A stretch of DNA of 64,000 bases, from NCBI GenBank assembly GCA_946965045.2, contig OX337229.1:1550001-1614000 (forward strand), in the 5' to 3' direction. The position numbers were made by a program, and so were the translations under genes. Under the pieces are notes generated by a model that worked only from the letters and a program-made list of their open reading frames with translations, made no database searches and was not told the origin of the DNA. The stretch comes from Epithemia pelagica. Taxonomy: Eukaryota > Bacillariophyta > Bacillariophyceae > Surirellales > Surirellaceae. Shown here in pieces: positions 42,826-54,452 of the stretch (position 1 is its first letter; each line of letters opens with the position of its first letter).

Positions 42826-45593
42826 ATGGCGACCAAGTATGGAGCGGTTCCCGTAGGAGGGGACCAATCAAATGGACACCATCGTGGTGGATACCGGGAT
42901 ACTAGCGATGAGGAAGGGATGTATTCAAGTGGTGGTGATCCCACTGGTAGCAGCGAAGAAAATGACGAAATGAGTGACGACAATTCCAATATTTTTAACG
43001 ATGACTTGATCATTGGATCGCCGTACAAAACAATTTCATTGCGTGGCGACGGATACGGTGGAGGTGGCCATTATCGTTCGCTGGGCGAAGCCAGTGGTGC
43101 AGATAATGGTATTCAGTCTCACAATTACGAGCCAGATGAATCAGAGGTTTGGAGGGCATACGTTGCTCAAGTTCATTTTCAAAACCGTGGACAGTGGTGG
43201 ACCACTGGAAAGACGCGATCGTTGAAAAAGTGGGTTCTAACTTTTACGATTGGAGTTGTCCAAGCCGTAGTTGCTGCCTTGTGTAATTTGGGTTCCAGAT
43301 CTCTCTGTAAAATGAAATTTGAGCATGTGTACGATCTCCTGAATCCCAGTGAATCCACCTCCACTATGTCAGAAGAACTCAGAGAGTCCACCGATGATTT
43401 GTATGTGGCTGGAGATGAGGTCGCTACTTCAGAACAAGAGCTGGAAGAAACGACATCGGGTCGCTTTATTGAGAACGCCTTTGTAGCATTTTTCCTTTTC
43501 CAAGTTTGCTATGCGGCGATCTCATCGCTCTTTGTCTGGTTCGAACCAGTTTCGGCTGGTTCCGGAATTCCAGAAATTAAGTGCTATCTGAATGGTATTG
43601 ATTTGCCTCGTGTTGTTGATGTCAAAACCCTTTTCTGTAAGGTTGTTGGTGTCACCTTCTCTGTCGGAGCGGGATTACCTGTTGGAAAAGAAGGACCAAT
43701 GGTCCATTCCGGTTCCGTCGTCGCTGCTGCTATATCACAGGGTGGTTTTCCACGTTGTCCTGGAGACCATATGCATTCGGGCTTTGCACAGTTTCAAGAT
43801 TTTCGCAATGATCGAGAGAAACGAGATTTCGTTGCATGTGGGGCAGCAGCTGGTGTGGCGGCTGCCTTTGGAGCACCAATCGGAGGCGTCTTGTTCAGTT
43901 TGGAGGAGGGTGCCAGTTATTGGAGCACAAAGCTGACTTGGCGTGCCTTCTTTTGTGCCATGACAACTCTCTCTACGCTCTTCTGGATTCGAAACGTGGA
44001 TACACTCTGGGTAAGTTTTCAATGTTGCCTCGAATCCTATCACTTTGATGGATCTAACCTCGGCTGTGGGTTTTTGTTTTGTAGGGCCAAGCCAACATTG
44101 AACAATTGTTTTCTTTTGGTGAATTCAATAGCCTTACTGGCGATGGTACAAATTTTTCCATTTGGGAATTGGGTCTTTTCGTAGTGATTGGTTGTCTGGG
44201 TGGATTGATTGGTGCGGTCTTCAATGCTACTAACGAGCATTTAACCATTTGGCGTATGAAAAATGTCAATCATTCCAAATCACGCCGTTTCATTGAAGTC
44301 ATCTGTGTTGCGTCCTTGGTCAGTGTGACAGCATTCATCATGCCCATTCTGTGGGGGCGATGCACGGACCTGCCCACCGATATGCAAGATTGGTCGAATC
44401 AGGAGAAAAATCTGGTGGAGCATTTGGTTCCATTTCGTTGCAAACCTGGCAAGGAATACAACGAAGTTGCCAGTCTCATTTTCACGGAGCCAGATATTGC
44501 TATCAAACAGCTTTTTCATTTTCGTGAAGCGGGTGCAGATGATGTTAGTACCTTCTCGTCTGGGGCACTTTTCATGTTCTTCATCCCATACATCATGTTA
44601 GCTACCGTGACTTATGGTATTGCGGTGCCTTCCGGTCTCTTCGTCCCTTCGCTTTTGTCGGGCGCTGCCTTTGGACGGCTTTTTGGTCATCTGCTTCACA
44701 AACTTGATCACACAAGTGGAACGTTTGCTGATTCGGGCACTTATGCTTTGATGGGAGCGGCAGCCGTTTTAGGAGGAATGGCTCGAATGACGATCAGTCT
44801 TACGGTAATTCTGTTGGAGGCTACTGGAGATATGCAATATGTTCTCCCACTCATGCTTACGCTCATGGCGGCACGTTTCACTGGAAATGTGTTCAACGAA
44901 GGTCTCTATGATATCCATATTCATCTGAAACACATTCCATTTTTGGAACCAGATGTCCCTGCCGTGGCGGAGCGTAACGAAATTGTTGCTGGTCAAGTCA
45001 TGTCGACTGAAGTGAAATGCCTGCGTCCCGTTGAACGAGCGGGCGTGGTGTATGACTTGCTGCAATCAAACTCCCATGGAACCTTCCCTATTGTTGACAC
45101 GGCTTCAGGTGGCACTCTGTATGGAACGGCAAGTCGTCATATGCTATGCACGCTGTTGCAGCGACGAGCCTTTGGAAACCCAGACGTGCTGGATGACTAC
45201 AACGACCAAGGTCATGACTTGGGACCTCGTCGGCTTTCTCCTCTGGTTCAGTGGGATACAATCGAGAAAGCTTATCCCAGATACCCCACCATCGATGACG
45301 TTGATTTGCGAGAATCTGACAGAAATGGTTGGTTAGATTTACGTCCTTATGCCAACACAGCACCTTACACAGTCAATGAAACCGCATCTATTCAAAGAAC
45401 GTATCGCCTTTTCCGGACGTTGGGTCTTCGATTCTTGTGCGTTGTGAACCACAACAACCAAGTTGTCGGTATCATTACACGCAAGGATTTGTTGCCAGAA
45501 GCTTTGACTGACTCGCTGCTTCGTGGTCGCAATGCACACACTCTTGAAGACGAAGAGGACGACGAAGAGGACGATGAGCATCATGTTATGTGA
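42826..45593 (+). CDS. CLC-family anion/proton exchanger with CBS domains (2 exons)
   Basis: Exons 42826-44010 and 44085-45593 (74-bp intron, phase 0) encode 897 residues. The acidic cytosolic N-terminus is followed by the CLC membrane domain. Selectivity motif GSGIPEIK (G245-K252) has Ser, which in plant and animal homologs favours chloride over nitrate. Gate motif GKEGP carries the gating Glu (E289). FSLEEGASYW supplies the proton Glu (E360/E361), so it should be a Cl-/H+ antiporter rather than a channel. VPSGLFVPSLLSGAAFGRLF is the later anion-site helix. Two CBS regions follow (VMSTEVKCLRPVERAGVVYD and the segment ending VVGIITRKDLLPEAL), with an acidic C-terminus. Closest in style to endosomal/vacuolar CLC-7 and plant CLCs. 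Confidence 0.95.
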
Positions 45594-45664
45594 ATTAATC
45601 ATATTGCCAATAATAAGAAAAGCTTTCTCGTTTCGTTCCCCGTGGTATGTACAAAATCCATCAG

Positions 45665-46784
45665 TCATGGTCGTTTAGAATATACCACATCGTAGAATCT
45701 CACATCAATCGGCCTTCCTCGACTGGCTTCCCACATTTTCATCGCAAGAGGACTTTGTTGGGAAGGCAACAGAAAGGCTGCAGACCTCTGAGTGCAGGAT
45801 ATTTCGTCCTTCAACTCATTGTATGTGTAGATTGAGGTTGTTTCAATTTCCTTTAGAATTGCGGATGGAGCGCTTTTCGGTCTGTCAAGTGGCGACACAA
45901 TTTCTCGGACTACCTCGCTGCAATCAAATCTATTGGGCGCCAAAGTCTCTTGCCGTCTGTTTAAAACGATAAGATCAACTTGAACCAGAGAAGATGCTCC
46001 CTTCGGAGCGACAATGCATGTTAATTTGTTCGGTGAAACATTTGGTATATCAATTACACTGTTCTCTCCCAGAGCTGCCATGGCTATCTTTTTCACATTA
46101 TATTCACGATCCGCGATAGCTGCACCATCCACCTTAAGGAACCGACTTTCATACGATAAAGAAGTTCCTGATCAATAAGAAAGGGGTAAGGGAATCATGC
46201 AGAGTCACGTCTTAGTGGTTGGCAAGGAAGATTGAACTCTTACCGATTTCTTGCTGGGCAGACTGAAATGTTGCATTTCCTCCGAACAGAGCAACACCAC
46301 ATGGCGCTTCCACACCTGTGGTCAAAGATCTGACTCTCCAAGTCCCGGAAAACCATGACGGATAAAAGATATCAGGTCTTTCCAAGCCATACGGTGGAGG
46401 GCTAAGAACATTTTCCGAAACACGTGCTTCCAACAACCCTGCCTCAAGGGACAGAGAATCGACTTTAGCATTCAAAACTGGTGGGTTAGAAGGCACTCCC
46501 GCTACAGCTGCCTCTGAAACTCTAGGAAATCCAATTAAGTTGAGCGTTGTGGTTGCCAAAGGTAGAATCGGCGAAAGGAGCAACCGTCGTCTGTGTGTTG
46601 AGGAGGTCTTGAATTGGTCGTCATCTGCTACACGTTGCCGATAGTGATGGACGTCAGGCAGACTCAATCCAACAGCATCCTTTGCGAAACAAAACGCAAA
46701 GATGGATATTATCGGGAGCTTCGTTAATTCTCTCATGGACTCTGTCGACAAGCATCGGCACTTTTTCCCCACACTTTTTCTCAT
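45665..46784 (-). CDS. DUF6816-like plastid protein (2 exons)
   Basis: Exons 46784-46244 and 46167-45665 (76-bp intron, splitting a Gly codon) encode 347 residues. A second ATG at 46736 (MRELTKLP) is possible. The leader has an Arg-rich stretch (HRRRLLLSP) and a hydrophobic run ending at ASEAAVAG, resembling plastid and thylakoid-lumen targeting. The mature part has DIFYPSWFSGTWRVRSLTTG, VEAPCGVALFGGN and, across the splice, SYESRFLKVDGAAI, the pattern I associate with DUF6816 proteins of plants, algae and cyanobacteria. No enzymatic role is known. It is convergent with the CLC gene, with 71 bases between stops. Confidence 0.72.
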
Positions 46785-47051
46785 TGGGGATGAAAGATTC
46801 GTGGAGACTACCTATATTACCTATGTCTTTTCCCCTAGCTTAGGATGGCTAGCTACTCCTAGCTACCGGAGAGATGATCTCTACAAGTATGATCTGTGTA
46901 TCACTTGACTCTTGAAATCTTCACGCCCCGTGAAGTCTCTCAAGCTCTACCGTTAGATGCGGCATCGGCATGGCATGCCTAAAGTTTTGATAATCTCTCT
47001 AAGACAACTTTCCGAAGAGAACAGATATGCTTCCCCCGGCTGTCGTTGTTG

Positions 47052-48017
47052 TCATCTTTGTTTTGAAGAATTGGAATACCGAAACAGTCTCTTCTGACTC
47101 GGAAAAATCGGTTCAACCGTATTACCAAGTCTTCGGTTGACATGTTCAGCGTCATTCACCTCGTTAGATTGCTTGCCAACTAACTCATCAGATTGGTCTT
47201 TGATATCTGGAAAAGGCTGGGGTTGCCGATCTTTTTCTTCGCTTTCGCTTTCGAGTTTTCCTCCATCCGCCACATGTGCATCTTTCAATAACTCCTCTGT
47301 TTTCGATTCTACTGTGGAAGTTAAGCCTTGGGAGATGGACTCATGTACCTGTTGTTCTTGTGCAACGGCTATGGCGTCGACGCCAGGTTTGTTGTTAATT
47401 TGACTGCTTGAATCCGCGCTTTCAACCGGTTGCAGATCAGACTTGTTCAACGTGTGATTGTTGTGTGCTGAGTTAACAGGGATAATTGCTCCACTATCTT
47501 CCAATTTAGCCGCTTGTTGCTGAAGCTGGCTGTTGTGTACCGTCTGGTTACTTTGCGATTTCGTCGCATTCATGGGAACTTTTTCAGAAGTCGAAAGTTC
47601 ATCTTCTTTTTCGATCGGTTCATTATCCAAAAGGTGATCCGAGTTTGCTTTTTTCTCTGCATCTTCCATCCATGTTGGAAAGACCTCATGGTGGTGGCCG
47701 CGAACCATACTTTTGTGCGGTTCATGATGATGTTCGTTATGGTGCAAATGTGTTTCTTTCCACATGAAAAATGTCAATGGGAGAAGCAAAAATACAGCCA
47801 TAACCATGAGAACCATCCGACGAGGGATCTTCACATGCCAGCTTTTGTTACTGGAGTTCTTCGTAGACGGTGAAGGAGAAGTCCCCCTCAGTGAATGCGA
47901 CCGTCGAACGATTTTTGACCCGGATTTCCGATTCGTCATGGTATCAAATCCCATGAAAGAATGAGACCTGTGTTTTCTCATCTTCTCACGTTCGACTGCA
48001 TCATCCATAGAAACCAT
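47052..48017 (-). CDS. Type II single-pass membrane protein, unknown function
   Basis: 321 residues from ATG 48017, intronless. Ser/Arg-rich cytosolic head (residues 1-66), one membrane segment (about 68-86: MVLMVMAVFLLLPLTFFMW), then a His-rich patch (HLHHNEHHHEPHKSMVRGHH) and a long polar Gln/Ser/Glu-rich lumenal tail. Topology resembles Golgi or surface type II proteins, but no catalytic domain follows. The His cluster might bind divalent metal. No family recognised. Confidence 0.6.
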   Translation of the reverse strand: MVSMDDAVEREKMRKHRSHSFMGFDTMTNRKSGSKIVRRSHSLRGTSPSPSTKNSSNKSWHVKIPRRMVLMVMAVFLLLPLTFFMWKETHLHHNEHHHEPHKSMVRGHHHEVFPTWMEDAEKKANSDHLLDNEPIEKEDELSTSEKVPMNATKSQSNQTVHNSQLQQQAAKLEDSGAIIPVNSAHNNHTLNKSDLQPVESADSSSQINNKPGVDAIAVAQEQQVHESISQGLTSTVESKTEELLKDAHVADGGKLESESEEKDRQPQPFPDIKDQSDELVGKQSNEVNDAEHVNRRLGNTVEPIFPSQKRLFRYSNSSKQR

Positions 48018-48445
48018 TGTGAATGTGTAGTTAAGTGGACAGAGCGATTACATCCGTTTCATCTGATTTCTCATCAGGGACACAGGAAAACACAGGAAAC
48101 GACCACAATTGAAAATGAATGAGAACACGATCCATGTCCATGACTCCCTCCGCAATGGGCATCACCCCCTAAACGATCCGGGGGGACTCATGGAAATCGG
48201 GGGAGTACCTACCTAGATGCTTTCCTACCCTGTCTAATGATCCGATGCGATGGCAGATCACTTGTCAACACGAGAACGAAGAAAGAGATCCTAGGTAGGA
48301 GTACGTCGGAGGAACTGAGAGTAAGGAGAAGAGACAATCTATCAAAGACAGCATTCCGAAACTTCTCTTCAGCGCTTTAGAGTTCAAACCAAAGCGGTGA
48401 TGAACGCAATTTTCAGAGTGGGGTCATTCACTGCCCTGTGATTTT
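48018..48445. other. Intergenic region
   Basis: 428 bases, probably the promoter of the membrane-protein gene and the 3' UTR of the isomerase gene. Contains GTACCTACCTAGAT and CCTAGGTAGG motifs (48206-48300). No gene seen. Confidence 0.45.
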
Positions 48446-49694
48446 CTAGGAATGTTCTCCCACGAAAGCAGGCACATCAAAAGTTCCATCAGAAGAGGGA
48501 AGAATCACTCCTTTTTCCGTGATAATGCCTGATATATTTTTTGCTGGCGTGACATCAAAGGCGGGGTTCCAGACAGCAATGTTCTTGGGAGCTCGACTAG
48601 TGGACAAAAGTTCTGCTGCTGGACGCTCCTCAATGTTGATGTCATCTCCTTTTGCCATATTCACGTCTAGAGTGGTAAAGGGCGATGCCACGTAAAACGG
48701 AACATTATGTGCTGCGGCTGCCAATGACAAGGCATAACTTCCGACCTTGTTAGCTGTGTCTCCATTCGCACACACTCGATCGGCTCCAATGACAACTGCG
48801 TCAACAGTTTCCTTTGCCATCATAGCCGCAGCCATGGAATCACAAATTAATGTACCCTCGGGCATCTTTTCTTCAACGATTTCAAAGGCAGTTAATCGAG
48901 ATCCTTGGTTGTACGGTCTCGTCTCTAGAGCCACGATTTTCTTGAGTTGGTCTCGATCACGAATGGCCCGAACGACACCCAGAGCAGTGCCGTAATGAGA
49001 CGTTGCGAGCGAGCCCGTATTACAAATTGTCATGACTGTGACTTTTGCATCAGAGGGCTTTGACTTCAAAATGATGTCTGCTCCAAACTTGGCCAATGTC
49101 ATATTGTCGTTTCTATCACGATCCAGCATGAAGCGGGCATAGGAAACCACTGATTCGACAATCTTTTGTCGGTAGGACACGGAGTCATCTTTTCCCTCTG
49201 TTTTGATTTCGAGGAGTTTGTCTTTCATTTCAGCCATGGCGTTGAAGAGGTTGACTGCCGTGGGCCGCGAAGTCAGCAAATAATTCATCTTACCCTCAAC
49301 ATACGCAAAGACGGCATCGAAGTGCTCCTTTCCGTGCATTTTTTCGATTTGATCCAACTCTGCAGAGATGACTTTGCTTTTAAGGTCGACCGCCAAACCC
49401 AAACAAGCAACAATTGCAATCAACGGTGCTCCTGTAGTTGAACAAACGTTAGGGTCGATTCGATTATGGTTCTTCCATGAATTATGTAACACAACAGGCC
49501 AACCAACGGTTTCAGGCCCTACCTCTTATGTTCATGTCTCGGATCACTGTCCAAGCAGCCTGCATATTCTCAATGTCGATATACTTCTTTTCATCCGGAA
49601 TGAGAAGCTGATCCAACACTTTCAGTGACAGCTGATCACCTGAATCATCGTATATTAGAGACCTCAAGCTCTCAGGAGCACTTTCCGAAGTCAT
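48446..49694 (-). CDS. mtnA: Methylthioribose-1-phosphate isomerase (2 exons)
   Basis: Exons 49694-49523 and 49431-48446 (91-bp intron, splitting a Gly codon) encode 385 residues. The joined sequence reads MNIRGAPLIAIVACLGLAVD, the family N-terminal block. TICNTGSLATSHYGTALGVV carries the conserved catalytic Cys, ETRPYNQGSRLTAFE the substrate site, and VIGADRVCANGDTANKVGSY the catalytic Asp. The enzyme converts methylthioribose-1-phosphate to methylthioribulose-1-phosphate in the methionine salvage pathway and is related to eIF2B subunits. Length is normal for the family. The ATG at 49694 was chosen because the frame upstream has only a non-ATG start. Confidence 0.95.
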
Positions 49695-50543
49695 TGTCAA
49701 ATGTACAGGAAGTAACAACGTAACTGTCTGCAACTTCCGGTAATGGACTCAAAACGTGGGTAATCTTTCTACTACTCAGAGTATCGTCACGATATAACTT
49801 CTTCATTTTCATACAGTAGTACCTCTGATATGATCATACTAGTGCCTCCTCTAGCCGTGTGCCCATTACACGCCAAAATGGGCCGTTGGGCACATATTTT
49901 CAACTAGATAGAACATGATCAATATTAGGCCTACGGCAACATGTGGATGCCCAAACTTTTTCTTCAAGACATCCTCTGTCACCATTGGATACCACATGAC
50001 ACCCATATATGACATATCTAGGTCATAGGAGCATCTCCATTGGGGGGTTGTGCTCGATTTTTGACATGTGGGCACATGTGGGCACATGTGGGGACATAGT
50101 GGGCACATTGCTTCGGCAGGTCCTATGACAGTCCTATGACGATGATAGGACGTCGTGATGTTACCTGCATCCAAAGCAGTACTTTCGCGCCATTTTTTGT
50201 GCCATGGTCGGCTTTCTCAACGTGTCCCGGACTCCTCTGGACCCGCGCTGATTCGGAACCAATCGGAACTCCATGGGGGACCAGGGGGGAATTTTTGTAG
50301 AAAAGATTGTGACGATCAACTGACGACAGACGACCACACAATGGCAAGTTACATGTTTTTCCCTCCATTTGAACAGTCCCCATCGGGATTATTCATCATG
50401 AAGAGCATGTGCTCATGAGATCGAACCTTTTGGTAATGAGGATCATTACCAAAAGTGTCAATTTCTTGAGCACAAGGACAACGAGGTGCAGGTGACGATG
50501 ACGACAACAACAACAACAACAAGCACGAGGACACTGAAAGAAA
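49695..50543. other. Region upstream of piggyBac transposase gene
   Basis: No gene seen over about 850 bases. Contains GGGCACATGT short tandem repeats at about 50064-50107 and repeated TCCTATGAC (50122, 50132), with its complement in GTCATAGGA (about 50024) and GATAGGAC. These may be part of a transposon end, but I could not define terminal inverted repeats or a TTAA target site. Confidence 0.4.
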
Positions 50544-53500
50544 ATGCCAGCAGGTGTTGGAACAACAGGTCGGTTGGGTCCTGGGTCCAGGGCATTTCTC
50601 AGAGGCAGCAAGGAACCTGTGCTAATTGTCCGAGCCCTTGCGAACAAGTCATGGGAAGTTGAGCGGCTTGACAAGAGGGATGGCAGTAGAACAGGTGAGC
50701 TGATGAACAAGACCTCTTATCAGCTGAAGAAGATACAACGAGGCGATAGCTTTCCTGGGGAATACCGAGTGCAGCAGACAGTGGCAAGAACAACTGCAAC
50801 AACAGCACCAACATCAACAGCAACTACCACCACTGCTGCTTCCAACCAACAGCAACGGCAAGAACAACAGCAAGAAGGCTCGTCAAATGAGGAGGAGGCT
50901 TTGGTTGTTGTTAACAGCTTTGCATCATCTGGTGCAGCCAACAACGAGGGTCCTCAACAAGAAGGAGGGGAGAATCAGACAGGTATTGAAGTTCTTGTTG
51001 CTCGTCAGGGTGGTAGTCAGCAGCAGCAGCGGAATGAGAACCACAACCAGCAACATCAAAGAACACAACAACAAGAACACATTGCCATGACGGCCGAGAA
51101 TACAAGAGATGATGACGAGGGATTTGAAGTTGTGGCATTGAGCAACCGTGAACAGGCTCAGGATGAAGATGAGCAGAACAACAACAACAACAACGGGCAG
51201 GACAGTGCAATGGCAGGCCCGAGCGCCGAACAACGAGAACACACGACACACACAAACAACACTTCGAGCAACACCAGGAGTGAGCCCACCCAAGTCATGG
51301 ATGGGGATGCAGGTGGTGACGGTCAGCGTGGTGGTGATACCGTCCCTGTCGTTCGTACTCGTGAGGACGCGCACAACGTGGTCGAGACAATTCTCAATGA
51401 CGACGACGACCGGAGTTGGATTTCCGACGTTGGAATTGCTGGTCCACCAGCAGTGGAGCAGCAGGAACGTGAAGTCGCGAGGAATGACCAGAACCTTTCT
51501 GGTCGCACTTTCCAACACACAACAGATGAGGATAATGCATCAGCCGTGTCGTTGGATGACTACTTCAACGACTTGGAGGACTATCTGTTTTTGTTTTCGG
51601 ACGACGAGGATGCCATTGATCCTAACAGTTTGGCACTCGCACACGAAATTGAGAGCAGGGAGGAGCACAGGAACAGGTATACAAACTATATAAACAGAAA
51701 GAAGCAACTGATAGAAGAAAACTGGACAGTGACCCTCGAGCCACCCAGCGAAAATGGTATTGATATTGGCGACAGAGTCCGGGAGAACAAAAGGAACAAT
51801 CCACGTTTCGGAATTGTGGTTGAAAAGCATCCGGATAGTATCCCTGGCACTCCTTTGTGGAATGTGCTCTTTGACGGAGACGAGGAAGAGACACTAGCGC
51901 TTACAGGCAGGAATGACCTGCGCAAGATTTATGACAATCGGAGTTTCACTTGGCAAATTGTTGATGGCGATACAGTACCCGACAACCTTGTTGAAGAATT
52001 CGAGAGTGTTGGTGTTGTTGGCTTTGACTTTCGCCAGTCATTTGCTCACAGCAACTTGTCTACAACAAACCAACGCTATGACTTTCCATTCCTGCGTCTG
52101 CTGATCCACATGTGGCCAGGTAAGTCGTTGATTGTCAAGTTTCCTGTTGGTGTCACAGTGAAAAGGGTCTCAGTATTAATGGCGTGTTTGTCTTACAGGG
52201 AGTTGGCGAGAGCAGCTGCATAGGTTGAATGAAGCAATCAACGAACGCAATCAGGGCAGACTCCGAAGCCGCCATATCCGTTGCGTCACAGAGCATGAGT
52301 GGTGGGCATGGTGGGGCATTCTTATCGGAGCGGCACCCTGCCACAAAGGTGGTATTTGGCTCTTCGATGATGCGTCGTCAACTTCACATCGTCAGTTTTC
52401 TCCGAAAGTGAATGCCAGCAAAGGTGGCATGGATCTCATGTCGAAGACTCGGTTCTTCGACATCAAGGAGATTCTTCCCTGTGCCTTTGAAGGGGACAAC
52501 CACGGTGCGAAATGGAACCAGATCAAACCGTTGGTTGACGGTTTCAACAGCAACCGTCGGAAAACAGTTGCCGCCTCATCAACAATTACGTTGGATGAGG
52601 CAATGTGCGCGTTCCAACCACGGACAACGAAGACATCAACACTCCCCCATTTGTCTTACGTCCAACGCAAACCCAAACCATTGGGGACGGAGTTCAAGGT
52701 AATGTTTGCTTTTCCGAACTGACTGCCTTTGCAGGTGACCAACTCATCCGTTTGATTGTCGTTTGTTTTGTTCAAAAAGGTTTCTGGTGACACAGCAACA
52801 GGTTGTCTTCTCTTCCTTGAGATACAGGAAGGGAAGATCCCAATGCGGCGCAAGAAGTTTATGGCAGATGGAGGCATGACGGTAGGAACGTCGCTTCGAT
52901 TGGTGGAAGGCTCGGAATATTCTGGCCAGTCAGTGCTTGAGCGTGTTGAAGCTCAGAGCCAAGGAAGCACAAGGCCCCTTGTATGTGCAGATTCTTGGTT
53001 TGGCAGCGTCAAGCTTGTCGAAGCCATGAAGTGCATGTACCGTGAACCACGAGAGCCGACAGCTCGTGATCGTCGGACCTACACTCTGTGTGTAGACAAA
53101 GTGCGGGGGAACAACCAGGATGCGCCCGAAGTCATTTGTTCCATCAAAACCAACAATGGCTTGTTCCCCCAAGAAGAATTGAAAAAGGAGATGGAACCCT
53201 TTCCATCGGGATCGTATCTTGTGATGGAGAGCGTGGCACCAGGTACCAACGTCAACCTGGTTGCCATCGCATACAAATACAATTCACGCAAGACTCTCTT
53301 TTTCGCCATGTCAAGAGATGCGGAGACTACGGAGCCTGGCCTCCCCTACGTGGCCAGGTTCGCTGATGAACATGGCAACGTCAGAGAGCGCCGCGTCCTA
53401 CGGCCGAAATGTTTGTCTGTGTATTTTGGAGCGGCCAATCTCATTGATGTCCACAATCACCTTCGACAGGGTGTGTTGCGGCTTGAAATGCTGTGGAAAA

Positions 53501-54291
53501 CGCCAAACCCATGGTTTAGGCTTATCACCACGATAATCGGTATCACGGTGGTTGATTGTTTTTTGGCGACCAAGTACCATTTGGGTGGCAGGCAGTCTCC
53601 AGTCTCGTCGGGAGTGGAGTATTTTGCAGATTGTTTGGCATGGGATCTTTCCCACAACCAGTTAAACAACAACCTTGACCGTCGAGGTCAGGCCCGCCCC
53701 AATATTGCTTCAAATGTCGTTGAAGCTGAGGATGGTACTGCTGGACTTCAGCAAAGGTCGCTGACAGAACAGGCCACACAATTCGCAAAGCAGATGCTGG
53801 AGGAGGCGTTTATGGCTCAGTTCGGGGCCTCAACTGCTAGTGCTCCTGGTTTGAGCCGATGTCCTCCGATTTCAGTTGTTGATTTACAATCCACACAGCA
53901 CCCCATCATTTCCCCAACGGAGTCATTGACGGTTCAGGATGATGATGCCACGGCGTGTATTCCTTGCGACTCTGGAGTTCCACCATCTGGAGTCTTTTCT
54001 CACAAGCCCATCCCAAATCCCGAACGAGTCCAGGGTGCGGATGGCAAGATACGTCCAAGCGCACGTCGATGCGTCATCTGTCGCATGAAGACGAGAGCAC
54101 TTTGCGGACATCCTGCTTGTCTTGCAAAAACGAAGACCCGCAAGGTACCAGGAACGGACGAGACCAAGACCCTCAAAGGTATTGGACTATGCAACGATAA
54201 CAAGATTCGTTCTGGGATGACCCGCACCTGTGTTGAAGAGCACAGATTCCAAATGGAGATCCTCCGAATGCAACAACAGAACACAGCTTGA
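50544..54291 (+). CDS. PiggyBac-family (DDE_Tnp_1_7) transposase, 3 exons, catalytically intact
   Basis: Exons 50544-52119, 52199-52698 and 52780-54291 (introns 79 and 81 bp) encode 1195 residues. An unusually long N-terminal region (about 1-500) is rich in Gln, Asn, Thr and Glu. The DDD core starts near 520. Candidate catalytic Asp residues are D658 (TLDEAMCAFQPRTTK), D763 (VCADSWFGS) and D915 (NLIDVHNHLRQG), matching the three Asp of piggyBac. A C-terminal cysteine-rich domain has CIPC, CVICRMKTRALCGHPAC and LC...TCVEEH. PiggyBac enzymes cut and paste DNA at TTAA sites via hairpin ends, and the C-terminal finger binds element ends. The second intron has an earlier AG at 52733, but using it would give an immediate stop. 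Confidence 0.9.
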
Positions 54292-54452
54292 TTTCACGAC
54301 GATTGCTCTATGATTTAGTATGAAAATGAAAATACACAATACATGATTAGGTAAGACCAATACATAGTTCTATTTGAAGTTACATCCATACAGTTCGAAC
54401 TAGTGCACGTATATCCTACATAGGAGTAGTCAGTTTCTTGATCACAATATTG
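53697..54452. repeat. Segmental duplication, copy A (within piggyBac gene and its 3' flank)
   Basis: From CCCCAATATTGCTTC inside the transposase C-terminal region, through its stop and 3' UTR, to the 3' end of the convergent 191-residue gene. Copy B is 55392-56092. The noncoding part (about 54290-54412) is nearly identical between copies, including CACGACGATTGCTCTATG and TACATCCATACAGTTCGAAC. Confidence 0.85.

Noticed and set aside
49861-50150. Terminal inverted repeats of the piggyBac element
   Set aside because: Short repeats (GGGCACAT, TCCTATGAC) are present but I found no matching inverted end downstream nor paired TTAA sites, so no boundary is claimed.
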